Shown here: piece after piece, positions 16,719 to 25,757 of the stretch
Position numbering within the stretch: position 1 is the stretch's first letter
Layout: every line of letters begins with the position of its first letter
Assembly (NCBI GenBank): GCA_017554615.1
Contig: JAFZHY010000002.1
Coordinates: forward strand, 108,605-172,604
Direction of reading: 5' to 3'
Origin: Clostridia bacterium
GTDB taxonomy: Bacteria > Bacillota > Clostridia > UMGS1840 > HGM11507
DNA length: 64,000 nucleotides
Program-made: the position numbers and the translations under genes
Notes under the pieces: model-generated
Database searches by the model: none
Seen by the model: the letters and a program-made list of their open reading frames with translations, nothing else
Told to the model about the DNA's origin: nothing

Positions 16719-16916
16719 AAAAACTGCACTTAAAACCAATCTATATTCCTAAGGACAATAATAAATAGTGATATTCTATTCTCCGTTAAAACTCGCTGAG
16801 CGAATACCACTTGGACAAAGTCCAAATATAACTGCGTAGCAATAACACTTGCCGAAAGGTGAATAAAACTAGCCAAGTGTCTTTAAGAACACTTGGCTAT
16901 AAAGGTGCAGTTTTTA
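16719..16916 (+). ncRNA. Structured region after cls: split terminator or small RNA
   Basis: AAAAACTGCACTT at the left and AAGGTGCAGTTTTT at the right, about 170 bases apart, pair with one G-U pair specific to this strand and are followed by T5. Inside are GCTCAGCG-like CGCTGAGCG, TTGGAC-AAA-GTCCAA, TGC-GTA-GCA, CACTT-GCCG-AAAGGTG and AGCCAAGTGT/ACACTTGGCT. Either this is an RNA of about 195 nt with a closing stem and five small hairpins, or a hairpin-rich repeat inserted into the loop of the cls terminator. There is no open frame of note. Confidence 0.4.
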
Positions 16917-16933
16917 AATGCCTGTAAAAAAAC

Positions 16934-19363
16934 TTAAGTATAAATTCTGTCATTCTCAATATAAATATTTTTTGAATTAAAGAGTTCTTTTGGAAGATAT
17001 CTTCCAATTAAGCCCAAAGATGATAAAACTGACTCTAAGTGATACAATGTAGAACCACTTAAATTATTTTTTAATATTACATCAATAATGAGTTCTTCAT
17101 ATGAGTTAATATTCTTATCTTTTTTGATAATAATTTCTTTAACATACCTTCTGTCTTCCACCATCGGTGCAACAAGTTTTAAATCAGGCGGAAGATATTT
17201 TTCCATTACGGAAGATAAAACAAACGGATTCCACGAAAAATCTATCTTTGGAAGTAAATCATACAAATCAAACTTAACTAAAGATATAAAATCTCTTTTT
17301 TTAAGTTCTTCTCTTATAATATTAAATATAAGGTCTGTATTTTTCTTATCTATATTAAATCTGTCTTTTTCTATGTACTCATCTTCAGAAATTCTTACAA
17401 TTTCTCTTTCTATATCCTTAAACACAGAATATGCAGTACCGATTGACCATTTAACCATAGTTACAAAATTCTGATAATCGGTATATTTTAAAATACCGTT
17501 ATTAAATAAGAATTTTTCTACAATTACTCTGCTGCTGAGTTCTCTCTTTTTCGTATTGTCTTTTAGTATATGAGGTCTTCTGAAAAGATACATATCGCCA
17601 AAAAGATACGAGGTAAGATAGAAAAGATTCGAAGCATTTTTTATATGGTTCATATAAAGAAATTCCCTGTTATTTTTAAGAAGCATATCGTATAATAGTT
17701 GCTCACTTATATATCCTTTATATTCGTTAAAAAGCAATGTAAGAGTTTTTAATATTGCCTTTTTGTCGTCATTTCTTATATTAAGGCTGTCTGTATGGAT
17801 AAAGTAGTTATACTCCCATTGGAGAATATCTCTGTTTGCTATCTGGCAGTTTGTAATAACCACTTCGGTAGCACCAGGGAATTTTTCCTTGATTTCTCTT
17901 TTATGAACAGGTCTTTTCTTTTCTTTTACAAACTCTGAAATAAGTTCTCTCATATTTTTTCTTTCTTTGCCGAGTTTTGTTATAGAGTCCCTTTCAAAAA
18001 TAAATTCATCTTCATAAAAATATTTTAAAACGCCCTGAAGAAAATATCTGTTTTTAATGCTTGATTTTTTTACAAGTTCGTCCTTAAACTGAGCAAATAA
18101 ATCTGCAAAAAATATGGTGGTTTCATCTGATTTATCAATATAATCTCTTATTTTAAAAAGCAGTGAGTCAGGAATTTTTATATTGGATGTAACAGTGTAG
18201 CATCCCCTGTCCCAAAGAACAAGATATGCACATATCCTTGCGCCTAACGCTCTGTTATTATCAGGCAAAGAAACATCTCCGAATTCTTCTTTTACAAGAG
18301 CTCTTAACCTATCAATGTCTTCATCAAGATGTATTCTTATCCCCTCTTTAAAATTATTGCGGATAACAAGGGCGCACAACTGCCCGTAAGAAATTCCTGA
18401 TTTATAAATATAGTTACCCTTTTTTATATATCCATTTAAAAGAAGATAGTTGGTTAAGTCTTCTATATCTATATACGGAATATGATTTTTATTAAGGCTT
18501 TCGGTTATAACCACCATTTTCTTATTAAAGTTAACTATATCTTTAATATAGTAATCGGTTATACCTAAGAGTCTGTCCAGCACTTTTTCTTTTGTGTCAT
18601 TATTTATTATTAGTTTATTGCAAAAGTCAAGATACTTATCTTTATATACAACAGAAAGTGTATATTTCATAAGATTAAGGTCTTCATAATCTTTAAAGTA
18701 AAAGTCTAATTTATTAAGATTTATACATGACTTATAATTATAATTTTTTATAATATCTATAAGCGCAATATCAAGTATGCTCTTTATTCTCTTTAAAAAG
18801 CCACTCTCTATCTGTCTTACTCTTTCTCTTGTAACATTAAATGATTCGCCTATTTTATTAAGTGTTATCCCTTTTGACCTTTGAAGAACCACATCAAAAT
18901 GCTCTTCTTTTTTTAAAGCGCCCAAAAACTCATTAAGCCTTTTTACAAGAGGCTCTTTATAGTTTATAACAGCCTTGCATACTTTAAGATAAAGATTTAC
19001 ATTGATACTGTATAATTTATAGTTTCCAGAATCTTTAAGTTGCTCAATAGTTGATATATTGTTTAATAAAAGTTGGTTTATTGCATTTTTACTGATATTA
19101 AAAAAAGACAGTGTTTCAACTGATAATAAATAGTTATCCTTATGAATAACCGAGAAAATATCAATACCGTCTAAACTGCCTTTAAATTCTTTATATTTAT
19201 TTTTTATACTTTCTATTTTTGACACGCCAATACCCTTGACATCTTTTAGGGCATCAAAATCAAAATTGTCAAGTTCGGACATATACTGCATATTGTTCTT
19301 ATCACAATATTCTAAAAAAATATGATAAATATTTTCGTAAAAAATATCACTGATTTTATGCAT
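16934..19363 (-). CDS. Large protein with alpha-CTD-like and sigma region 4-like modules
   Basis: An 809-residue protein I can describe only by its parts. Residues 39-58 (LKDVKGIGVSKIESIKNKY) look like a helix-hairpin-helix. Residues 82-115 (LSFFNISKNAINQLLLNNIS, then TIEQLKDSG) resemble the RNA polymerase alpha C-terminal domain. Residues 166-193 (ITLNKIGESFNVTRERVRQIE) are a clear sigma-70 region 4-type helix-turn-helix. The remaining 600 residues are mostly helical, with segments near 480-620 that could be winged helices, and contain no enzyme motif that I recognise. GGAGGTAGTAATACC precedes the ATG. It stands alone upstream of the cls-side structured region. A DNA-binding regulator is the best guess. 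Confidence 0.75.
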   Translation of the reverse strand: MHKISDIFYENIYHIFLEYCDKNNMQYMSELDNFDFDALKDVKGIGVSKIESIKNKYKEFKGSLDGIDIFSVIHKDNYLLSVETLSFFNISKNAINQLLLNNISTIEQLKDSGNYKLYSINVNLYLKVCKAVINYKEPLVKRLNEFLGALKKEEHFDVVLQRSKGITLNKIGESFNVTRERVRQIESGFLKRIKSILDIALIDIIKNYNYKSCINLNKLDFYFKDYEDLNLMKYTLSVVYKDKYLDFCNKLIINNDTKEKVLDRLLGITDYYIKDIVNFNKKMVVITESLNKNHIPYIDIEDLTNYLLLNGYIKKGNYIYKSGISYGQLCALVIRNNFKEGIRIHLDEDIDRLRALVKEEFGDVSLPDNNRALGARICAYLVLWDRGCYTVTSNIKIPDSLLFKIRDYIDKSDETTIFFADLFAQFKDELVKKSSIKNRYFLQGVLKYFYEDEFIFERDSITKLGKERKNMRELISEFVKEKKRPVHKREIKEKFPGATEVVITNCQIANRDILQWEYNYFIHTDSLNIRNDDKKAILKTLTLLFNEYKGYISEQLLYDMLLKNNREFLYMNHIKNASNLFYLTSYLFGDMYLFRRPHILKDNTKKRELSSRVIVEKFLFNNGILKYTDYQNFVTMVKWSIGTAYSVFKDIEREIVRISEDEYIEKDRFNIDKKNTDLIFNIIREELKKRDFISLVKFDLYDLLPKIDFSWNPFVLSSVMEKYLPPDLKLVAPMVEDRRYVKEIIIKKDKNINSYEELIIDVILKNNLSGSTLYHLESVLSSLGLIGRYLPKELFNSKNIYIENDRIYT

Positions 19364-19452
19364 GGTATTACTACCTCCAATAATTTATTATTGGGAATAT
19401 GCCTTATTATAGTTATATTATAACATTATATTTTAAAATTGTATATACTTTT

Positions 19453-20130
19453 TTATAAATTTTTATAAACCTCCATGGTCATTCCGCTTTTTCCGCCTTT
19501 TATGCCCTCTATTACAAATATTTTTGCAGGTTTATCCATATCGGTTACAAACATTATTCTTTTTGGCTCAATTTTATTTTTCTTAAATTCGTATATAACA
19601 TCACTAAGCCTGTCAATTCTGTTAACCATAGTAAGTTTCCCGCCGAATTTAAGGGCATATTCTGCCGCCTTAACACAGTCTTCTAAAGTAAGGAGTATTT
19701 CATGCCTTGCACAAGTTTTATAACTGTTATCATTTAAAAAACCTGTGTCAACTATTTTATAGGGGGGATTAACCGTAACATTATCAAAAAAATGGCAGGG
19801 TAAATAATCTTTATAGTCTTTAACATCCCGATTTAAAATCTCAATTTTTTCATTAAGCAGGTTAAGTTCTACCGACCTTTTAGCCATATCACTCACATCT
19901 TTAAAATATTCCACACCCAAAATATGCTTACCCTTTTTTAAGCCGCAAAGAAGAATAGGCACAATGCCGCTTCCAGTGCATAAATCAAGAACTTTCGCAT
20001 CCTTTCTTATACTTGCAAATTTAGAAAGGACTACTGCATCTGTGCCATATTTAAACCCGTCATTATTCTGAATTATTTTAAGGTTATCTATATTAAGTTC
20101 GTCAATTACTTCGTTATCTTTTAAGTTCAT
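19453..20130 (-). CDS. trmN6: tRNA1(Val) (adenine(37)-N6)-methyltransferase
   Basis: A 225-residue SAM-dependent methyltransferase of the TrmN6/YfiC family. Motif I is VLDLCTGSGIVPILL near 46-60; the catalytic NPPY of N6-adenine methyltransferases is in VTVNPPYKIVDTGFLND near 118-134. The region QNNDGFKYGTDAVVLSKFA at the N-terminus and KPAKIFVIEGIKGGKSGM near the C-terminus are also family-typical. It modifies A37 beside the anticodon. No strong ribosome binding site is seen beyond GGGAG. Transcription is leftward, away from the ferredoxin terminator. Confidence 0.92.
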   Translation of the reverse strand: MNLKDNEVIDELNIDNLKIIQNNDGFKYGTDAVVLSKFASIRKDAKVLDLCTGSGIVPILLCGLKKGKHILGVEYFKDVSDMAKRSVELNLLNEKIEILNRDVKDYKDYLPCHFFDNVTVNPPYKIVDTGFLNDNSYKTCARHEILLTLEDCVKAAEYALKFGGKLTMVNRIDRLSDVIYEFKKNKIEPKRIMFVTDMDKPAKIFVIEGIKGGKSGMTMEVYKNL

Positions 20131-20148
20131 TGTATTCTCCCTGTATTA

Positions 20149-20197
20149 AAAGGGCGTTCACACAAGGAATCATTAATTCCTTATGTGAACGCCCTTT
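20149..20197 (-). terminator. Intrinsic terminator after the ferredoxin gene
   Basis: AAAGGGCGTTCACA and TGTGAACGCCCTTT pair, continued by AAGGAAT/ATTCCTT with one mismatch, giving a stem of about 21 bp. A TTTTAATA tail follows on the leftward strand. Confidence 0.88.
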
Positions 20198-20212
20198 AAG
20201 GTCTTTAACTGA

Positions 20213-20401
<189 letters not shown>

Positions 20402-20454
20402 CTATTTATCTATGGGTATTATAACATACATAATTTATAATATCAACTGTTTTT

Positions 20455-21315
20455 TTAATCTTCAAGTTTTTTAAGTTCCTTATATGTTTCTTCGTCTAAT
20501 GATGCTTCTGCATTTTTAAGAATTTTTATCTCGTCTACCGAAAATTGCTGAACAGCATTGGTTGCTGACATCACTGCTCTTAATGTTCCTTTAAGCACAT
20601 TGACATCCAAAACTGTGGCTTCCCCCTGAGGAGTTTTTATAATTGATTTTGGCCTTGGTGTAACCTTCCACATTTCTTCATAAGTTTCCTGCTCAAAGTT
20701 TAAACAACACATAAGCCTTCCGCAACCGCCTGAATTTTTTGTGGAATTTAAACTTAAATTCTGGTCCTTTGCCATTTTAATAGATACGGGCTGAAAGTCG
20801 CCTAAGAAACTTGAACAGCAAAACGGTCTTCCGCATACGCCGATGCCTTTTATAATCTTGGCTTCATCCCTTACGCCGATTTGTCTTAATTCAATTCTTG
20901 TTTTGAAAACTGCCGCAAGGTCTTTAACAAGTTCTCTGAAATCTATTCTTCCTTCTGCAGTAAAGTAAAATAAGATTTTACCCCTGTCAAAAGTGTATTC
21001 AGCGTCAAGAAGTGTCATATTAAGTTTATGCTTTTCCACTTTCTGTTTGCATATTCCTATTGCTTCTTTCGCTTTTAACTGATTTTCTTCTAAAATTTTT
21101 AAATCTTCGTCATTTGCAATTCTTACAACCGGCTTTAACGGGTGCAATACCTGTTCTTCGGGTACTTGTCTGTTACCTATTACAACCTCGCCCAGTTCAA
21201 CTCCTCTTGAAGTTTCAACTACTGCATACTGACCTTTTTCAATTTTCAGATTTTCAGGTGCAAAAAAATATGTTTTGCAATTCTTTTTAAATCTGATTCC
21301 TACTATTTCAACCAT
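20455..21315 (-). CDS. ricT: PSP1-domain protein RicT (YaaT)
   Basis: A 286-residue protein of the YaaT/RicT family. In B. subtilis RicT acts with RicA and RicF (with Fe-S clusters) in RNase Y-dependent mRNA processing and affects Spo0A phosphorylation, biofilm and sporulation. The PSP1 core includes GVELGEVVIGNRQVPEEQ near 39-56. The cysteine-rich region has GVCGRPFCCSSFLGDFQPV near 158-176 and SGGCGRLMCCLNFEQETYEE near 195-215. It overlaps the end of holB by eight bases, the conserved holB-yaaT order. Confidence 0.95.
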   Translation of the reverse strand: MVEIVGIRFKKNCKTYFFAPENLKIEKGQYAVVETSRGVELGEVVIGNRQVPEEQVLHPLKPVVRIANDEDLKILEENQLKAKEAIGICKQKVEKHKLNMTLLDAEYTFDRGKILFYFTAEGRIDFRELVKDLAAVFKTRIELRQIGVRDEAKIIKGIGVCGRPFCCSSFLGDFQPVSIKMAKDQNLSLNSTKNSGGCGRLMCCLNFEQETYEEMWKVTPRPKSIIKTPQGEATVLDVNVLKGTLRAVMSATNAVQQFSVDEIKILKNAEASLDEETYKELKKLED

Positions 21316-22315
21316 GTATTTCCTCCCTGATACTCAAAAGAGTATTTAATATTGCCAACTTATAATTGGCATTTTTAGATAGTTTGTAAGACAACTCTCC
21401 CAACAGATTTTCTATATTAAAAATATTATTTATTGACAGGATATTTATAAGAGCATTTAATTCGTCTTTTTTATCAATATTTACAACTAAACCCTCTTTT
21501 GATGCTTTGATATACCCTGCATCCATGGTAAATATGCTTACAACTTTTATAATATCTTCCTTTTTTTCTTTATTTTTCATAAAGATATCAAAAAGGTCGT
21601 TATAAGAAGAACTGTCATTGCTTCTTATAATTTTTATAAAGGCAGATAACACACTTTCTCTGAATAATAAACTGTCTTCATCTGATATAAGTTGTATCAT
21701 TTTAGAGATGCTTCCGTCAGAAATATGTGCGTAAATCTCTTTATCCTCTATGTCATTATAATAAATATTTAAATATTTTTCAAGTTCTTTTGCCCCTAAA
21801 GTCGGAAAGTTAAATATTACCGCTCTTGATTTAATGGTGGAAAGAATTTTTGAAAGACCGTTGGTTATAAGTATTATAGTTATATACTCAGGCGGCTCTT
21901 CAAAAATTTTAAGCATTGCATTCTGGGCTTCAACAGTCATCTTTTCTGCGTTTTTTAAAATATATATTTTTCTTTCTCCATAAAAAGGTCTAAGATAAAC
22001 TTCTTTTTTAAACTGACGGATGGCTTCAACTGAAATTGATGCTCTTTGCTTTCCGTCTTCCCCTATTGTAAAGTCAATTACCTTAAGGTCAGGGTGAACA
22101 TCATTTATTGTAAGACGGCAATTATTACATTCTTCGCATAAGTCTATATTAAAATTATCGCAAAGAATACCTCGCGCAAATATTTTTGCACACCTTTCTT
22201 TGCCTATTCCTTCTGCTCCGTCAAAAATATATGCGTGGCTTATTTTTTTAGTATTCAATGTGTCTTTTAAACTTGATTTAATAAAATCATGGCCTATTAT
22301 ACTGCTAAAATTCAT
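21308..22315 (-). CDS. holB: DNA polymerase III subunit delta-prime
   Basis: A 335-residue clamp-loader subunit. N-terminal AAA+ features are SIIGHDFIKSSLKDTLNTKK, AYIFDGAEGIGKERCAKIFA (Walker A-like GAEGIGKE) and a zinc module CDNFNIDLCEECNNC. AQNAMLKIFEEPPEYITIIL and the sensor ILSTIKSRAVIFNFP are clear. The ATG at 22315 was chosen because it overlaps the upstream stop as ATGA; the frame could extend four codons further. It lies between the decarboxylase-like gene and ricT, as in the yaaO-tmk-holB-yaaT cluster of Firmicutes, but tmk and yaaQ are absent here. Confidence 0.93.
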   Translation of the reverse strand: MNFSSIIGHDFIKSSLKDTLNTKKISHAYIFDGAEGIGKERCAKIFARGILCDNFNIDLCEECNNCRLTINDVHPDLKVIDFTIGEDGKQRASISVEAIRQFKKEVYLRPFYGERKIYILKNAEKMTVEAQNAMLKIFEEPPEYITIILITNGLSKILSTIKSRAVIFNFPTLGAKELEKYLNIYYNDIEDKEIYAHISDGSISKMIQLISDEDSLLFRESVLSAFIKIIRSNDSSSYNDLFDIFMKNKEKKEDIIKVVSIFTMDAGYIKASKEGLVVNIDKKDELNALINILSINNIFNIENLLGELSYKLSKNANYKLAILNTLLSIREEIHG

Positions 22316-23589
22316 TCTATCACACACTTTATAGTTTTTTTGTTTATATATTTTAATACATCATCATTTATAATCTCGCCCTCAACTATTACAGGTACAG
22401 AGGGTGGAAAATTTATAACAGTCTCTGCGCTTACTCTTCCTGATGCATCTTTAATTAAAACTTCTTCTTTATCCATTTTAATAACTTCGTATGGCAAATA
22501 CTTACCTTTTGGAAGTTTAAAATTATATTCCTTACAGTCAAAGTCTTTGCAAAATTTGATAATTCCCTTTTTTAATAGTTCAATTTCCTTTTTATAGTTA
22601 TGAATACTTACTATAAAAGTAATATTTTCATCATCACACATTTCGCACACTATTTTATATTTATCTTTTATAAGTTGTGCTTTACATTTAGCATCCTTGC
22701 AATTTACAACAAATTTAAAAGGGTCATTATCCGATAAAATTCTTATGTTTTTTCTCTTTATAGATTTTTTTACTAAGTCAAGATATAAAATATACTCTCT
22801 TAATTTTTTTGCCCCCTTTAATTTCATATACTCATCCATACAGTCAATGGAGAGCATAAAAAGATAAGACGGGCTTGTAGAAGTAAAATTTCTTAAATTT
22901 TCCTTTACTTTATCTTTTAAGTTTTTATTATTGATAAGTATGCCTCCCGTTTGAGTAAGAGACGGAAGATTTTTATGAAAACTAAGTATTGATATATCAG
23001 GCTTAAAATTTTTATTATGAAGATATCTAAAATGAGTACCGTGGGCTTCGTCGCATATAAGAATAAGATTATTACTCTTTAAAAAGGCTGATATTTCATC
23101 CATTTTTGCCCACATTCCGTAATAATTAGGGTTAGTTATAAATAAACCTTTTGCATCAGGGTTGTTATTAAAAGCATTTTTAATATCTTCTGTATCAGGA
23201 GGGTTAGGAATACCAAAATCATTAAAGGAAGTTTCTATAAATACGGGGTTTAATTTATAAAGTTTAACAGCATTTATAACGGATATATGGCAGTTTCTGT
23301 CAATAATTATTTTATCATTTTCATTAAATATGCCCAAAGATGCCATAACACCTGATGTTGCACCGTTAACCAATGGATAAAAATAATCTCCCCCCAGTGA
23401 TTTTGCCATCTTTTCTTCAAAGTCTTTTATAATTGATACTTCATAAAAAAGATTATCGGTTTCTTCAAGTTCGGTTAAATCAAATGAACTTTTAAGAAGT
23501 TTATTTATTTTATTATTTCTTCCCATATGGCACGGAGTGTGAAAACTTATATAACCTTTATCTACATAGTCTGAAATCTTATATATCAT
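22312..23589 (-). CDS. Orn/Lys/Arg decarboxylase-like PLP enzyme (YaaO-type)
   Basis: A 425-residue fold-type I PLP protein. It opens with YISFHTPCHMGRN, where full-length enzymes have HMPGHK-like motifs, and has LVNGATSGVMASLGI near 75-89. The PLP-binding lysine is in LSFHKNLPSLTQTGG near 205-219, preceded by ICDEAHGTHF. It is shorter than the 470-490 residues common for YaaO-type proteins, mainly in the C-terminal part. Two adjacent ATGs are possible; the second, five bases from GGGGAG, was chosen. Arginine, lysine or ornithine could be the substrate. Confidence 0.85.
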   Translation of the reverse strand: MIYKISDYVDKGYISFHTPCHMGRNNKINKLLKSSFDLTELEETDNLFYEVSIIKDFEEKMAKSLGGDYFYPLVNGATSGVMASLGIFNENDKIIIDRNCHISVINAVKLYKLNPVFIETSFNDFGIPNPPDTEDIKNAFNNNPDAKGLFITNPNYYGMWAKMDEISAFLKSNNLILICDEAHGTHFRYLHNKNFKPDISILSFHKNLPSLTQTGGILINNKNLKDKVKENLRNFTSTSPSYLFMLSIDCMDEYMKLKGAKKLREYILYLDLVKKSIKRKNIRILSDNDPFKFVVNCKDAKCKAQLIKDKYKIVCEMCDDENITFIVSIHNYKKEIELLKKGIIKFCKDFDCKEYNFKLPKGKYLPYEVIKMDKEEVLIKDASGRVSAETVINFPPSVPVIVEGEIINDDVLKYINKKTIKCVIE

Positions 23590-23619
23590 CATAACTCCCC
23601 ATAATACATTATTTAATTT

Positions 23620-23648
23620 ATTTTAGCATATTTTAAAATAAAAGTAAA
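23620..23648 (-). promoter_or_regulatory. Candidate promoter for the decarboxylase-holB-ricT operon
   Basis: Read leftward, TTTACT (23648-23643) and TAAAAT (23625-23620) are 17 bases apart, about 31 bases before the decarboxylase start. The AT-rich context makes chance matches common. Confidence 0.45.
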
Positions 23649-23680
23649 TAATTTGACAGCCTTTTATTTTTAAAAACAAA

Positions 23681-23703
23681 AAAACTGCTATAAGCAGTTT
23701 TTT
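23681..23703 (-). terminator. Intrinsic terminator after gatD
   Basis: AAAACTGCT and AGCAGTTTT form a stem overlapping the gatD stop codon, followed on the leftward strand by TTTTTGTTTTT. Confidence 0.85.
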
Positions 23704-24421
23704 AGTTTTCCTTATATTTATCTATAATAAAATTTTGAGCCTTTTCTTCCACACTATCATCAAGTGGCTTTAGATAAAAATTATCATCATACTTTTTAAT
23801 CGCTCTTTTTAATATTTCATCACAAAGTGCAGGGTTTTTAGGAAGAAGAGGACCATCAAGATAAGTGCAGAAAGTGTTTTTATAAATTACTCCCTCTCTT
23901 TTATCTTCTCCGTTATTTCCGTTTCCAAAAATTACTTCTCCAAGAGGCTCTAAAATTCCTGTATTCATTCTCCCATTATGGTTTTCAAAGCCTACCACTT
24001 TTCCGAATTTTGTATCCAATATAACATCTGATACAAATCTTTTTTCTCCCCATTCTGATTTTACAGGGATGATATTTAAGCCCTCATATTTTTCGCCTTT
24101 TAGGTGAAAATACTCGCCTATAATATCAAAGCCGGAACAGACACATAATAAAACTCCACCGTTTTCCACATAATTTTTAAGTCTTTCTTTATAAGGTAAG
24201 AGTTTTTCTTTTGCAAGGAGAATTTCTTTTTCTCCGCCTCCGCCTAAATACAGGATATCAATATTTTCAAAGTCTATTTCGTCGTCCATTTTATACTTTA
24301 TAACCTGACTTTGTATATCTCTCCATTCAAGCCTTTTTGAAAGTGATAAAATGTTACCAAAGTCGCCATACATATTAAGAAGTTCAGGGTAAATATAGCC
24401 TATTTTAACTATGCTATCCAT
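23702..24421 (-). CDS. gatD: Lipid II isoglutaminyl synthase, glutamine amidotransferase subunit
   Basis: GatD supplies ammonia from glutamine to MurT, which amidates the alpha-carboxyl of D-Glu2 in lipid II. It has 239 residues of class I CobB/CobQ-type amidotransferase fold. Visible are GYIYPELLNMYGDFGNILSL, YLGGGGEKE, the nucleophile region LLCVCSGFDIIGEYF (C95 probable), and FENHNGRMNT. The active-site histidine is normally in YLHGPLLPKNP; here the codon is GAT and the motif reads YLDGPLLPKNP at D189. The gene overlaps murT by eight bases. Glutaminase activity may be altered. Confidence 0.93.
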   Translation of the reverse strand: MDSIVKIGYIYPELLNMYGDFGNILSLSKRLEWRDIQSQVIKYKMDDEIDFENIDILYLGGGGEKEILLAKEKLLPYKERLKNYVENGGVLLCVCSGFDIIGEYFHLKGEKYEGLNIIPVKSEWGEKRFVSDVILDTKFGKVVGFENHNGRMNTGILEPLGEVIFGNGNNGEDKREGVIYKNTFCTYLDGPLLPKNPALCDEILKRAIKKYDDNFYLKPLDDSVEEKAQNFIIDKYKEN

Positions 24422-25754
24422 TATTTTTACCCTCCAGTTCCTTTAATATTTTCTGACTTTCAAAAATAACAGTATAGTTCACAAGAACATATAAAACATC
24501 ACTGTCAGTTTCAAGTTTATCTAAAATGGCTTCTTTAATATTATCATAAGTGTTATATAAAGCATTAACTTCTGAATATTTAAGCCTTACATTAAGTTCG
24601 TCTTTTCTCATTCCACAAAGGCCGATAGAGCCCACATTTTGATTCTTCAAAGAGTCAAAATCAACATCCCATATCCACGAGATATCTCTTCCGTCTGACT
24701 CACAGTCGTTAACTGCAAGTATAATATCTTTTTTTGCTTTATCGCTCATCACAGTCTGTAATGCCTGATTAAACCCTGCAGGGTTTTTTGCAAGATTTAG
24801 GATAACTTTCTTTTTAAGGTTAAAGGCTTCCATTCTTGCTACCTGAGGCTTATAATCGGATAAAACTTCATTTATATTTTCAAAATCTATCCCAAGTGTC
24901 TTAATAACAGACAATGCTGCGAGTACATTATACACATTATAAAAACCTTTATAATTAAGTGCAATTTTAGTATCGTCATTTACTGTAAATGAAATGCCAT
25001 CTGATAAATCAATATCCTTGGCATAAAAATCTAAATCAGGATGATTAAAGCCACAATTATCGCAACTAAAATTCCCAAGATGGGAGTAGTGATAATACTC
25101 ATAGGAAAGTTTTTTACTGCACTTAGGGCAAAGTTTCATTTCCCCGTCTTTATATGAAGAAACACTCTTTTGCCCAACACCGAATGTTAAATAATTTCCA
25201 TGCTCTTTTGCTATATTAAAAAGCACAGGGTCATCACCGTTAACAATAAGTTTTACTTCTTTTTTTAAATTAAGAGCACCTTTAAGATAATTTGCAGTAA
25301 GTTCAACCTCTCCGTATCTGTCAAGCTGGTCTCTGAAAAGATTTGTAATAACCATAACTGTCGGCGTTAAATGTTCAAAAATCTTAACTGCAAATGCTTC
25401 GTCCATTTCCAAAGTTGCATAGTCATAGTTTATATTGCCTTTTAGGTCGCATTTTTCTATAAAGGCAGTTATAACGCCTGAGAGCATATTTGCTCCGATA
25501 TTATTGCATACAACCTTAAAGCCTTTATCGGTAAGTATTTTATCAATTATATTATTAGTAGTTGTTTTACCATTTGTACCGCATACTGCAATTATGCCCT
25601 TAGAAATTTTAACTGATAATATTCTAAGAACATCAGGGCATATTTTATATGCTATTGCCCCCGGAGTTGCAGAACCTTTTTTGCCCATAAGTTTTCCTAA
25701 GTATATAAGAATTTTACATACCCAGACTGATAAAACAAATCTTATTTTCTTCAT
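24414..25754 (-). CDS. murT: Lipid II isoglutaminyl synthase, Mur ligase-like subunit
   Basis: MurT activates the D-glutamate of lipid II with ATP and amidates it with ammonia from GatD. It has 446 residues. The ATP loop is IAVCGTNGKTTTNNIIDKIL near 55-74; TLEMDEAFAVKIFEHLTP and VITNLFRDQLDRYGE are Mur ligase motifs. A four-cysteine zinc ribbon (CPKCSKK, then CDNCGF) near 207-235 is typical. The C-terminal DUF1727-type domain contains NDCESDGRDISWIWDVDF, supplying the Asp proposed to complete the GatD triad. It starts four bases after gpsA ends, within one leftward run. Confidence 0.95.
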   Translation of the reverse strand: MKKIRFVLSVWVCKILIYLGKLMGKKGSATPGAIAYKICPDVLRILSVKISKGIIAVCGTNGKTTTNNIIDKILTDKGFKVVCNNIGANMLSGVITAFIEKCDLKGNINYDYATLEMDEAFAVKIFEHLTPTVMVITNLFRDQLDRYGEVELTANYLKGALNLKKEVKLIVNGDDPVLFNIAKEHGNYLTFGVGQKSVSSYKDGEMKLCPKCSKKLSYEYYHYSHLGNFSCDNCGFNHPDLDFYAKDIDLSDGISFTVNDDTKIALNYKGFYNVYNVLAALSVIKTLGIDFENINEVLSDYKPQVARMEAFNLKKKVILNLAKNPAGFNQALQTVMSDKAKKDIILAVNDCESDGRDISWIWDVDFDSLKNQNVGSIGLCGMRKDELNVRLKYSEVNALYNTYDNIKEAILDKLETDSDVLYVLVNYTVIFESQKILKELEGKNNG

Positions 25755-25757
25755 TTA

